Of a stretch of 64,000 nt of DNA, positions 46,993-57,807 are shown piece after piece (within the stretch, counting starts at the first letter, position 1; the number at the start of each line of letters is the position of its first letter). A program made the position numbers and the translations under genes. The DNA is from Nissolia schottii (Eukaryota; Streptophyta; Magnoliopsida; Fabales; Fabaceae), in the NCBI GenBank assembly GCA_003254905.1, contig QANU01008237.1:421889-485888 (forward strand), read 5' to 3'. The notes under the pieces were generated by a model. The model did not search any database. It saw only the letters and a list, made by a program, of their open reading frames with translations, and was not told the DNA's origin.

Positions 46993-47575
46993 GAGGTTGT
47001 GTGACCTCTGTTACAAAAACTACAATATTGCGTGTATAGGTCTATTATGGTGGTAATTTCTACTTCATGTGCTGAGAAACTAGTTCGGAATGCACCGATT
47101 TTGAGACATTAAATAATGCTCCTACTAGGGGGAGAAATATTGTATTCTTTTTTCATTAGTCAAAGTTTTTATCTCACTGAGTTTTTCCTTTATAAGGTTT
47201 TTAACGAGGTAGCTTGCACTATAAGGATGTTGTACTCTTTTTCCTTCACTAAGATTTTTTTCAATGAGTTTTTTTCTTAGTAATGTTTTAACGAGATATA
47301 TCCCATATTGACATCTAAGGGGAGTGTTATAAATATTATTAGAATGTGGATGTCATTATCCTGATTCGGTTGGGACTTAATTAGATATAATTTGTTATCT
47401 TATCTTATTTTTCCTTGTATATTTCACCCTATCATTCTATAAATAGATTTTTTTGTGTTTTATGTATCATACATATCTCTGAGACCAATAATAGAATTCT
47501 CTATTCCATCTCTTCTCCTCTGTTACTTTATTCTCCTTTTTATTTATATACCGCACCTTAAATATTTTTGAACAT
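46993..47575 (+). mobile_element. 3' end of the copia relic: polypurine tract and LTR
   Basis: After the solo LTR the copia sequence continues. A GGGGGAGAAA block (about 47138) and a polypurine tract AAGGGGAGTG (about 47319-47328) are followed by an LTR-like segment beginning TGTTATAAATATTATTAG. The LTR contains TATAAATAG (about 47440), as expected for a promoter, and a 'ctattccatctcttctcc' stretch. The right LTR end near 47540-47575 cannot be fixed. Confidence 0.65.
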
Positions 47576-48800
47576 TTAGTGTTTCAAAAATGTCTTTTGT
47601 TTTTCTGGCATAAAAATTCATAAGTTGTCAAAGATATTTTATATATATATATATATATATATGATACCATGATTTATTATTAACTAATTAATTTTTATTA
47701 CGGTATTTTTTTCATTTCTTTGTCTTATAAATTATTTGAAAAGGTTAATTTTATTTAAAAATATATAAATTATAATTTATTTACCATAAATAATTGTGTA
47801 TATGTTGTCTTCCTGCTGTTAAAAGAAATAACAGTTTTGAACTTTTTTCTGATGTGGGTAGCTAATTAATATAATATATCAAAGTACCCTAATATTAAAG
47901 AACAAAAATGAAGAAAGAAACTTTAATAAAAAAATTAGTCAATTATAATAAATCATGCTATCATAGGCTTATTAATTATCTTTTAACAATAAACATATTG
48001 TATTACACAAAATACGGTATATGTAAGTATATATTACGATTTGTACACCTTTTATGGTTATTCAGTTACTCACTGTATAAAAAATTAAAGAAATTTGACA
48101 TAAATAATTATATTAAATAGAGTAATTATCAATAGATGTAATATCTAGTGGTCATAGACAAAATGAAAAATGAGATAAATCTGAACTATTTTAAATAAAA
48201 GAAACAATTTGTAATTAGATTATAGATAAATTTTTGAAACATTTGTTTTTGTTTTTCTAAAAAAAAATTTGATTGATAACAAGTAATTAATATCAAGCTA
48301 TTATTTTAGTTTAAATGAATGAAATGTATTTTAGGATAACTATAAAAGCTGATGAAGATAACAGTCGCAACGAGTGGCAAATGATTACGTGATTGGTTTT
48401 GGCTAACATTCAATGGCGGTTCTTCACGTTGTCGAGGGGTTCCTCCGAATTTCAATTTTTTTTTTTACAAATAATGTATATTTTTTAATTGGACCCTCTA
48501 AATATTTGGTATTCTTCTAACAAAAACTAATTGAGCAAAATGCTTCAATAACTCAATTTTATTACCTTCTCTTTTATTTTTTTTACATCACTGTTTTACC
48601 TTTTTATTAATTTTATCTAAATCAAGAAGACAAAGAGAATCAAACTCTCAACTCATTCTTTTATCATCATATCATATCTGTGTATAGTTAAGAAAAGTAT
48701 GACTTGTATTGTGTATTTTTCTTGTCTAGTTTTTGAAGGTATAGAATTGTATTGAAATACATTCAAAGAATTGAATTTAAATACAATTTTTTAAATTATT
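47576..48800. other. AT-rich intergenic DNA
   Basis: Contains a TA run at 47640-47661. No gene is supported; the open frame at 47908-48120 is AT-driven and not codon-like. Confidence 0.4.
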
Positions 48801-48806
48801 TTTTTA

Positions 48807-49104
48807 AAGGTAAAATCTTCTTTCGTTTCCTTAGTTATATTCAATTAATCAGTTTTTGTCCTCTATTTTTAAAATCGCTCAATTTGATTATTTATTTATT
48901 AAAATGGGTCAGTTCGATTTTTTTTCCATTTAACCTCACTTTTGAAATGTGAGTAATATCACTATTTAAATGTGGTTAAATAAAAAAAAGTAATCCTGAC
49001 TCATTTTAGAAAATAGAAAATCAAATTGAATACTTTTTAAAATTAGAGGATGAAAGCGATTAATAGAATATAACTACAGCGATCAAAAGAGAGTTTTACC
49101 CTTT
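48807..49104. mobile_element. Foldback MITE, about 300 bp
   Basis: The left arm ('aaggtaaaatcttctttcg...ttttgtcctctatttttaaaat...gggtcag') and right arm (its inverse, 'ctgactcatttt...aattagaggatgaaag...gagttttaccctt') are inverted repeats of about 120 bp meeting in a short centre. No coding capacity. Exact ends and target duplication are not certain. Confidence 0.7.
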
Positions 49105-49339
49105 TCTAAATTTTATGTTGAAAATAATATTCTTTTTTTATTGATAAAACTTTGAAACTTTGAGTTAACTATTTGTAACATTTTAATCATTTGAAAATAA
49201 TATTGCTTTTCAAAGTAAATATTTTTGGTCCCAATCCCAAACTAACTCTGCCTGACTCGATTGCAGCCCTTTATAGGGGGGTAGAGATCTCCCACTAAAA
49301 ATGTTCTTCATTTCTAATGCTTAAACTTGAGACTACTAG

Positions 49340-49530
49340 TTAAAGGACCGAGTTCCATGGTTATTAAACTCTCAAGTTAACTCGTAAACTCTTACGAGTT
49401 TACCATTTCACTACACAAAACGAGTTAACACTCGTGTAAACTCTTTTTTGGTAAACTCGTACGAGTTTAAGTAAACTCTCGATTTTACTAGCGAGTTTAC
49501 AAGTTAAAATCTACTTACGAGTTTACGAGT
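49340..49530. repeat. Cluster of ACGAGTTTA/TAAACTCGT words
   Basis: At least eight occurrences of GAGTTTAC/GTAAACTC-type words in both orientations within 190 bp, able to form several alternative hairpins. A weaker relative ('agttgttaaactttcgaattaactc') occurs at about 9690. No coding capacity. Confidence 0.6.
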
Positions 49531-49719
49531 TTACCTCAAGATGTATAAATTTGGTAACTTTTTTAGATACTTAGTTGACTTTGTGTGTGTTAGACAATAT
49601 CTATTGAGTTTACTAAGCCGATTTTACATATTTATCATAATTGAGCTATGTTTTATCAAACTATAAAGTAATACATGTACATAATAAATATGTACAGATT
49701 TAATTAATATTTATCATAA

Positions 49720-50050
49720 TTGAGTAAAAAATATAGAAATTGAGTAATTGATAAATCTGCCTGTAATTATAGATGGATAACCCGTCTGTAAATATAGATG
49801 AATTTCATTAATTTTATCTGTCTGTAAGTACAGATAAATTTAATTAATATTATTTATCTGTAATATTAATTAAATCCATCTGTATTTACACACAAATTTT
49901 AATCCATCTATAAAAATTACTCCAAATTCTTTATACGCGCCTATAATAGACGGAAATAATCTTTCTGTAATTATAATTAATCCATTTGTAAAAATTAAAA
50001 TTCATCTATAAAAATTAAATATCCATCTATAAATTCGTCAGTATTTAGCA
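49720..50050. repeat. Array of short 'ccatctgtaatta' inverted and direct repeats
   Basis: About ten copies of a 12-15-bp word (CCATCTATAAAAATTA / CTGTAATTATAGATGGA) occur in both orientations, like the subterminal repeats of DNA transposons. Terminal sequences of a specific superfamily are not seen. Confidence 0.5.
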
Positions 50051-50513
50051 TTTTTACATGGTTGAGTCCTTTTACATAGTTGATGTGTGTGTTATTATTA
50101 TCACCTGTTCTCACCTTTGAACATAGGAACAACATTGCATCATTGCATTTCAACTTTTGACCCATTGTCTCATTGTTATTTGTTTTGCCAATGAGTGATC
50201 ACATGGTTAACCCAAAGACCTATCTTTCCTTTGTTTTTCTTTATGCTTTCCTCCTATATTCTCATGTTTTGACTCAAGAAATACCTGAGAGCGAGTGTTC
50301 TCTCTCTGTTTTTTTTCCTTGTGTGTATATATAGACACACGTTGGAGGCACGCCTGCCAATGTATTCAACGTGTGTCTAATTAGTTATATTGTTAAGTGG
50401 ATCTCACGAAGAAGTTGTAATTTAATGTTTTATATGGTTATACCTTTCATTTACTAACTATTTTCATTTAATATTACTACACATGCAACACACATGCATT
50501 CTTACAAGGAACA

Positions 50514-51000
50514 GGATTTTTTTCTCTATTGCCATTACTGTTCAAAGTTATTATGAAATTATCTTTGTTTTCAAACAATTTTCCAAAGTACCACGGTTTG
50601 GGCTGACGGGACAGCCGCGGACCGCGTGGCAAGCGACGTATGATTCGCCAACGAGGCTGGCGAATTCGCGTTGAATTCGCCAGCACGGTTGGCGAATTCA
50701 GTACAACCAAAAAAACTGATTTGCACTAAATTCGCCAACAAGGGTGGCGAATTCAACCCACCGCAGCCTATCCAATAACCTCTCCCTCCTCAGCCCACTC
50801 CTCACCTCACCGTGCGAAAAACATGGCTTCGTAGGTAAGCTGCAAAAATCAAAAAAATAATTTTGCAAAAAAGGCCGGGACGCTCTTTATCGTGCGCGCG
50901 CGGAGGGGGGGCAAATCCATCGATTTGGACTTCGAAGAGTCCAAACGGCTTAGCCTCATGCGCGCGAGCCCAACTCCTTCTCAACTCTTTCTCAACGGCT
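50514..51000. mobile_element. End of a second Mutator-like element
   Basis: Starts GGATTTTTTTCTCTATTGCC, the same terminus as the element at 17427, followed by 'actgttcaaag..ttat' and 'taccacggtttg', then GC-rich sequence and repeated TTCGCCAACn...GGCGAATT palindromes (50642-50755). The opposite terminus is not found before 51060, and no 9-bp duplication can be paired, so only one end is present or the other has decayed. A GC-rich patch (GTGCGCGCGCGG) lies at 50891-50902. Confidence 0.7.
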
Positions 51001-51059
51001 TGACCATTCATAATCATGATACAATCTTTATGTTCGGTTGAAAATTAGCCTCTTTTTTT

Positions 51060-52185
51060 TTTCTTTTTTTTTTTTTATCTTTAACTAGGATAGTTTCAAG
51101 ATTGCTACAGTTAATCACGATACAATCTGATGTTGCATTATATTATATTTGTGGGTTTGTTTTAAATTTTCAAAAAGTGACCAGTTTTATTTATACATTG
51201 TTCAAAAATGGGAAAAAAAATTCGAGAAGCTATTCTTTATAATTTATGCTAAAATACTAATAATAGAGTTTTTTTTTTCAGATTCATATTATTTTAAAAA
51301 AAATTGTACAAATATACGAGAGCTACTTTTATTATTAAAATCATAATTTTTTTTTTTCAAAATAGACTGAAACAAATGCAACACATATCTTCATTTAATG
51401 CATAACAAAATACATTTTCCTTTATCCGTTAGAGGTCAATGAGTTACAAGTTTTAAGAAATGGTCGAGTTCTACTTTTATATATATTTGCTTGCAAATGG
51501 AGTAGGTGGACTTGAAAGTAAAAGAAGTTATTACACTCATTACCATCTCAACTCAATGACTTGCAATGGGTTTCGCTTATAGACTGGCCGGATCTCCTGC
51601 CACAATCCTCCCCAAAAGACTGGCCAGGATCTTGCCACCCCAAGTTAAAGATGGATTGACTCTTAGTATTTTTAATTTGAAAAACAGTTGAAACTGTAGA
51701 ACCAAAGAACTATATATGAGGATGAAACTATAATGAGGCATCGCAAAATGATGAGATGAGGCCCTCAAAGATTTATCAGAGGTATTTTTATGTGGATTCA
51801 TCTCTGGCTGAGTATAATGGTAAAACAAGTTCTTATCCTATCATGACCTTTGGAAATTTATCAGGAGATGATGAACTAAATAATGTCAATCTATAAACTA
51901 TATTCATTATGCCTACGCAAATACATTATATGACTGACGGTGTGTGCACCTTAATTTCGACTTATGATGAGTATATATGCATATATCTTAATTAAAGAAT
52001 AGCACTACATCATATATAGTCTTTATATTGAAACAGCACACCATATATAGTAAGCTCAAAAGGGGTTAAAAACACTCCATATTAACTAAGAGGCGACTCC
52101 AATAACCTGTTATGTTTTAAACCCCCCAAACAACGCACAAGCCATTTTTTATATTTCCACCCAATCCACACACTTTATATAGCAG
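51060..52185. other. AT-rich intergenic DNA
   Basis: No gene or bounded repeat recognised. T-rich runs at 51052-51077. Confidence 0.4.
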
Positions 52186-52365
52186 TATAATACCTAATGA
52201 TCAGCCGCTGTCCAGGAGCTCTACTCCAGATAGAATTCGTGATTTCATCATCATATGCCACCCACATTTTCTTGTTAGTTTCATCCCCTGCCCATTGCAT
52301 CCACTTTTTCTTCCATTTTTTCCACCTCAATTTATCTACATCCAAGCTTACATTTTTTTAAAAAC
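52186..52365 (-). pseudogene. Short coding-like relic, unknown gene
   Basis: The minus strand contains an open stretch of about 55 codons rich in Trp and Lys (LRWKKWKKKW, WAGDETNKKMWVAYDD, WSRAPGQRLIIRYYT) ending in TAA at about 52186. The composition is much more protein-like than that of surrounding frames. There is no in-frame ATG at its head (a nearby ATG is followed directly by TAA in another frame), and no good polypyrimidine-AG precedes it. It may be the last exon of a lost gene or a captured fragment. I do not recognise the family. Confidence 0.35.
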
Positions 52366-52640
52366 CCTCGGATATGGTTGAATTTGTTCTTTATTAGTTC
52401 AGGACTCCACCAAAGTAGACTCTGATAAAAACAGATATACATATATATATCGAACTCCTCACAATTATTGGATTCCTTTGTTAATAGACTACAACTCTGC
52501 TTCTGTTTGAGACGACGCCATCATAGGTTCCGAAGATGTAGCACGGACTACCTTATATTTGAATGATAACACCCAACCTATTATATAAACCATCACCATT
52601 GAAACTTTCTTTTGCTTATTTCACTCCTCATATCACAGAT
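52366..52640. other. Intergenic DNA
   Basis: No gene recognised between the coding-like relic and the copia LTR remnant. Confidence 0.35.
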
Positions 52641-53150
52641 GGACAATGGCTAAGCAAGTTTACTTGCTGCACAAGTCAGTTGATTTAGTTATTAGAGCTG
52701 CCAAGTTAGTTAGTTAGTTTGTTTGTTACAATTCTGTTATAGATAACTGTATTCTCTCTTGTACATGGACTAGTATATAAGGTAACTAGTTCATCAATCA
52801 CAACTACCCAATGAAATAATAATTCAGTTTTTCATTCATCTCCAACTTCTTCCATTTCTGTTTTTTCTTCCTCTGCTGCATCACTTTGCTGCTGCTGCTG
52901 CTGCTGTAAGCGTTCATCCATGGCTGTTACTCACGGATTCTAATACCTCACATGGTATAGCCTTGAGTTTTCAAATTAAAACTCTTGTTCATGCCCCCCA
53001 CTGAGTCTCAAGCACCACTTCAATCTTTTCGTCTTGGAGAGTATCATGTTAATACGACCCAAAACCAGGTGGCAGGTTGGGACCAGACTCCTTCACTCCT
53101 GGGCCTCAAACCTCACTTCACTCCTTCAAAAACATTGGTCAACATTCAAC
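52641..53150 (+). mobile_element. Ty1-copia 5' remnant: LTR, primer-binding site and gag start
   Basis: An LTR-like stretch (start about 52724, TGTTACAATTCTG) has a TATATAAGG promoter word (about 52772) and CT-rich downstream sequence with a (CTG)n run (about 52888-52908). It ends ...CTCACA at 52952 and is followed immediately by TGGTATAGCC, close to the copia primer-binding site complementary to initiator-Met tRNA. A short open frame from ATG 52993 (MPPTESQAPLQ) could be the gag start. The element stops after about 150 bp of gag at the border of the tandem array. No 3' LTR is seen. Confidence 0.55.
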
Positions 53151-53348
53151 AAATTTAAAAAGTGATGAAAATGAAATAGTAGAAGTGATGGCATCGCCCA
53201 ACATTTGCGCCACAAATGGCTGCGCGTATGTCATGGCCGAAACACATGATCCAACATTCACATTGGTCAAACAAGTATGAGAAGATGTAAATTTAATTAA
53301 AAATATTTGGACCTACTTTTTTGGCTGTATTATTGAGTTTTCAATTGG

Positions 53349-53391
53349 TTATTATTATTATTATTATTATTACTATTATTGTTATTATTAA
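53349..53391. repeat. (ATT)n microsatellite
   Basis: About 13 ATT units with one or two interruptions, inside unit 1 of the tandem array. Confidence 0.9.
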
Positions 53392-54102
53392 TGTATCTTT
53401 CTATGGTTAGATGGTGGAGCAATGACTACCATATATCAATTGGGACAAAAAAGAGCGATTTGAGAATGTAGAAATCGGGTGAAGGAGCCAACTTAGACTC
53501 ACCAACCATTTTCGCAAAGAGTAGTACTGTTATTATATCAACCATTTTAGATAATTTTTTAATGACATTAATATTCATAAAGTTGTGTAATATAATATAG
53601 ACGTTATCATATTGGACTTTACACATTTATAATTGTAATTATTTAAAAATTGTTTAAAATAATTATTGCAATATCATTTTTCTTTCAAAAATTGTGTGTA
53701 CTTGTATAATATTTCGTATTACCTCAATATATTAGCGCTATTTCCAGTGTGGTCACGGTCATTGACCGTTATGACTAACGTATTTATCATATTGCTCTGT
53801 AATCACGGTTTCTCCTACTACCTTCATGTCCAGTACTTGGAAGAACAAAATTGACAGTGTTAGTGAGGGCAGAATTGCATTACAAATCAACGAAAATGGG
53901 TTCATATGCAAAGTAGCTGTTCTTGCAGTAATTAATAACATATTGAGTCTCTTATGGTCACTAACTCTTTGAGAATTGAACTTGTGTTCTCATACTTACA
54001 AGTACTAAATTGTTTATTGCTCGTCTAACCTTGATAAAATGAGAGTAATAAGTGTTAATGTCATGCTATTGTCAATCTAGTTATATAGTGTGAAATATAT
54101 AA

Positions 54103-54373
54103 GGTTGCTTTGGTACTAAATATAGAACAAGGGGATAAAGACATAGGAACTATAATTCTTTTATTTTTTGTACCTCATTGAAGTTGAGATAAGGGGATAA
54201 ATTTTTTTTTTCTAAGGGAACATAGAATTTGGGCCATATACCTCACTGAAGCTTGGACAAAAGAACATTTTTATGTGTCGGACATAGAATTATGGCCTAA
54301 AGAGATAAAAATTTTCTCCATCTTGGTCTTTGTTTCTCTGTCCCGTGTCCTGTGTCTAGTATCAAACGCAATC
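54103..54373. mobile_element. Tourist/PIF-Harbinger-like MITE, 271 bp
   Basis: Ends GGTTGCTTTGGTACT and, inverted, GATTGCGTTTGATACT, flanked by TAA on both sides (54100-54102, 54374-54376). It is related in its termini to the element at 37098-37295. It lies within unit 1 of the tandem array and is absent from units 2 and 3. Confidence 0.7.
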
Positions 54374-54571
54374 TAACAAAGTATTAAATTCTTCAACGTA
54401 ATCTTGCTTCTATTTTTGTGATTTGATGCTCGATCATGACTAATTTGAATAAAAAAATTACACTTTAAAAAAAATGAGGATTCAGAAAAAATAGGTATAT
54501 ATTTTAAAAATAAATCTAATATAAATTTATAAATCGTGATGAACTTTCAAGTACATAACTCATTTCTCAAA

Positions 54572-54605
<34 letters not shown>

Positions 54606-54616
54606 GTAATAATAAT
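54572..54616. repeat. (AAT)n microsatellite
   Basis: About 14 AAT units with one interruption, inside unit 1 of the tandem array. Confidence 0.9.
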
Positions 54617-54959
54617 CAACTGATGCAACTTTTTGAATAATCTATACAAATTCCGTTGCATAAAGTTGGACCATCGCCCACATTTGGTCCAAAATCCACA
54701 AATGTTAAAACATGACTAAATAGCAAGATTGATAAGGAATTGTTTTGTATCTCATAAGAATGCAAATTCAATTTTCTTTGTTAATATACTGTATGCTTTT
54801 GTGAATATTTGAGGAGACTAGTTGAAATGAAAGGCATAAATTAAGATATATAAACAATAAAATGTTGTATACTAATAAGTATTTATACTACTTTAAATTA
54901 TATATTTGTGGGGTGTGTGTATATATATATTATTATATAATATATATATATATATATTT

Positions 54960-56250
54960 TGACACATACAAGAAGAGATAGCAGCGTCCAACATTTGCAT
55001 GCATATAAAGCCATAAATGGCCGCACGTACGTGATGGTCCGTAACACGTGATCCAGCATTCACACTCTTGGACCAATGGGTTTGTGCCACGTCATCAACT
55101 TGGTCAACCAAGTATGTGAAGATGTAAATTTAATTAAAATTATTTGGACCTGTTTTTTTGGTGTAGTGTTGAGTTTTCAATTGGTATTTTTTGTATTTTT
55201 CTATGGTTAGAGATGGTGGAGGAGCCAACTTAGACTCACCAACTACAACTTTTTGGAGTTTGCAAGAGTATTTCATTACCTCGGTATCAACCTTATTTCT
55301 GTGTGGTCATGTTCATGAACCGTTATCACCACACATATCTAACATTTCAACTTCAAATGACGTAGATAAGTTCTCTCATATTGAGTAGATAACGAAATGT
55401 TATTATGTGTGATTGTTGTTTAAGGATCACGATTTCGTTTACAAACTTTTATGCCCAATACTTGGAAGAACAAAATCAACGCGAGCGGCGCCGTAGGGTG
55501 GTGGGATGGCAGACTGCTATCAGGGAAGATGCGTTAGGGTTTGGGAGGATAGAGTTAAAGGTTTTTCACCTACTCCATGTAGTAAATATTTTATACTATT
55601 TAATTTATTTATTTTTGATAATTTTTATAACTAAATTTATGAAAGTTAAGATATTGATCAACATTCAACAAATTTAAAAACTCCATGGCGTGGACATCGG
55701 TTGAGCCAACCCGTCCAATCCAACAAACTCGCCCAACTCAAAGTTGGTTGGCTTGTCTCAACTTGAAGTCATTTAGGTATTAAGTTAGAACTAGTTTGAC
55801 TCGATGTTTTGTCAATTGGGTGGCGGTTTACTGAATTTTGAAATTGAATCGCTTAACTACCTGATGAAGACAATTTTTTTACTTAAAGTTACTCAATCCA
55901 ACCTAATGACAAAAAAAACTCTACCCAAATTAGCACAAAAAAATCAATCGAAATCTTTCACCAATAAATAAAAGGAAATAAACTCTCAAATGAAAAAAAT
56001 TTCCCAAAAATCCCAAAATAATGACAAAAAATTCTCTTAAAAAAATATCACAATCACTATTGGATTCGCTCGACTCGCTAGACAATCTGTAAAACCGACT
56101 CGAAACAGCTCACCTCATTTAAGACTATACAACTTGATTCGTCTGATTTATCATTGCATTTTTTGAATGAGTGAGTTCATCAAAAAAATATGACTCGAAT
56201 CAATTGATGTATACTCCTTCATGAGATGAAATAGTAGTACTAATTAAACA
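54960..56250. repeat. Tandem non-coding array, unit 2
   Basis: Second copy: GTCCAACATTTGCATGCAT with 'gtaacacgtgatccagcattcacactcttggaccaatggg' blocks (54981-55081), 'gaggagccaacttagactcaccaac' (from 55219) and 'tacttggaagaacaaaatc' (from 55459). The last block lies in an open stretch reading YLEEQN, as in unit 1. The segment at about 55675-56215, with repeated 'aacccgtccaatcc', 'ttggttggc' and 'gactcg' words, is private to this copy and looks like an inserted dispersed repeat. Confidence 0.75.
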
Positions 56251-56289
56251 AAATAAAAGGAGCCAAAAAGAAGAAGAAAAAAGCAAATA

Positions 56290-57790
56290 ATTAGGAGATT
56301 AAGAAGACATGGCAGCGCCCAACATTTGCATGCATAAGTTGGCTGCACGTTTGTCATGGTCGTAACACGTGATCATCCAACATTCACACTCTTTGGCCCA
56401 ATGGGTTGGTGCCATGTCGTCAAATTGGTCAACCAAGTATGAGAACATGCATGTTAATTTAAGGATTTTTTTTAAAAGAAGCTTTAATGAGGTTCCACTT
56501 AATTGTGTATGTCTAGCATTGTGTGAATGGCGGCGAATCTTGTGGTGCTTTTGTTATTGTACTTACTTGCCCATTTGTGGGTTTAACTTTGTTAGCCATG
56601 ACTTACGATATTTTATTTTATTTTTATTTTTAAATATTTTAAGAGTTTAATTTGATATGTTGATTGGGTAAATATTTTTACATAATCATTCAATCAATTT
56701 ATTTCATTTGAATGATCATTTAAATAATAAATATAATAGTAAAACTATATTAATGTATGATCGAATGATAATAAAAAGCGTATTTACTTTATTTCAATTA
56801 AATCCATATTTTAATGGAATAGATTATATGGTCGAACAATGGCAACCATATATTAAAAAGGAGCGATTTAGTGGAAGTTGGGTGAAGGAGCCAACTTAGA
56901 CTGACCAACCATTTTCATAAACTGTGTTATTTTCGGAGTTTTTAAGAGTACTACTTCATCAATACTAGCCGTGCTATTAATTTACTATCCTTTTGCCAAG
57001 TACTTGAAAGTAATAAAATTGAGAAAATGTAGCACTTGCATATGGAAATGAGTTTAGTGTAATTAATTTAATTGGTTGTTTGTATCAACCGCATATATAT
57101 ATTTGGGCCTTGCTCTATACTTGTCGTAATCACATTTTGAGTCTATAACAACGGTCAACGGACTATAATTCAAGTGACATATTTTTTAATTCCATGTGTC
57201 AAAGAGATTGTTGGCGTAACAACATGCAATATACTAAGGTTGTTGCTAGCCTTCCCGTTTGATTTTTCATGAAATATTACGTGATTAAGTCACGTGTATT
57301 TAAGGATATATAATTAAGATAGTCTTTAATTATAAGGCTCATATACTTAAGATAACCTTTATAATTTGAGACAATGCTCTTTCTTGTACTTGCTAATGTT
57401 CAAGTTGAACTCGCTCAATTTTAAGACGAAATGTTTTACTTTTTATATAATTTTTTCAGAAATTAAAGCACTCACTCAAGTTTGCAGCAGAATTTTACCC
57501 AAAAGTCAGTCACATATAAATTTTCTTTGAAAGGTTTTGCGACGGATGGGCAGTTCTTCCGTAAATTTTGCTAAACCCGTATTTGCGGTAGATTTTCCGT
57601 CGCAAGAGTAAAATAAAGTAGATGAAAATATTTTTCCCTCGTTTGTGATTTTGAGAAATTAACCAAATTAAATTTAATTATTACTTAATTCAAAATTTAT
57701 TAATAAATTAATGAAAGGCATAAATTAAAATAAACAATAAAATGTTACACAATACACCCTAATAATAATTATAACTATACCACTTTAAAT
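56290..57790. repeat. Tandem non-coding array, unit 3
   Basis: Third copy: GCGCCCAACATTTGCATGCA, 'gtaacacgtgatcatccaacattcacactctttggcccaatggg' blocks (56311-56405), 'ggtgaaggagccaacttagactgaccaacc' (56881-56910) and 'gtacttgaaagtaataaaatt' (from 56999). The unit ends with the same 'gcataaattaa..aataaacaataaaatgtt...actttaaattatatat' block (about 57717-57800) as unit 1. No protein-coding gene is visible in any copy. Confidence 0.75.
57537..57605. repeat. Short GC-rich hairpin with TTGCGACGGA arms
   Basis: Perfect 10-bp inverted arms TTGCGACGGA (57537-57546) and TCCGTCGCAA (57596-57605) around a 49-bp loop containing further CCGTA/TACGG-like words. TGCGACGG/CCGTCGCA words are typical of subterminal repeats of plant CACTA elements, so this may be a remnant. 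Confidence 0.55.
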
Positions 57791-57807
57791 TATATATATT
57801 TTTTGAC

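Larger units (their letters stand above)
53163..54930. repeat. Tandem non-coding array, unit 1
   Basis: First of three diverged copies. Anchor blocks: GCCCAACATTTGC with 'acacatgatccaacattcac' (53190-53275), 'ggtcaaacaagtatgagaagatgtaaatttaatta', 'gtgaaggagccaacttagactcaccaacc' (from 53479), and 'tacttggaagaacaaaatt' (from 53834). The unit ends with 'gcataaattaa..aacaataaaatgtt...actttaaattatatat' (about 54832-54905). A MITE (54103-54373) and (ATT)n and (AAT)n runs are private to this copy. Confidence 0.75.
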
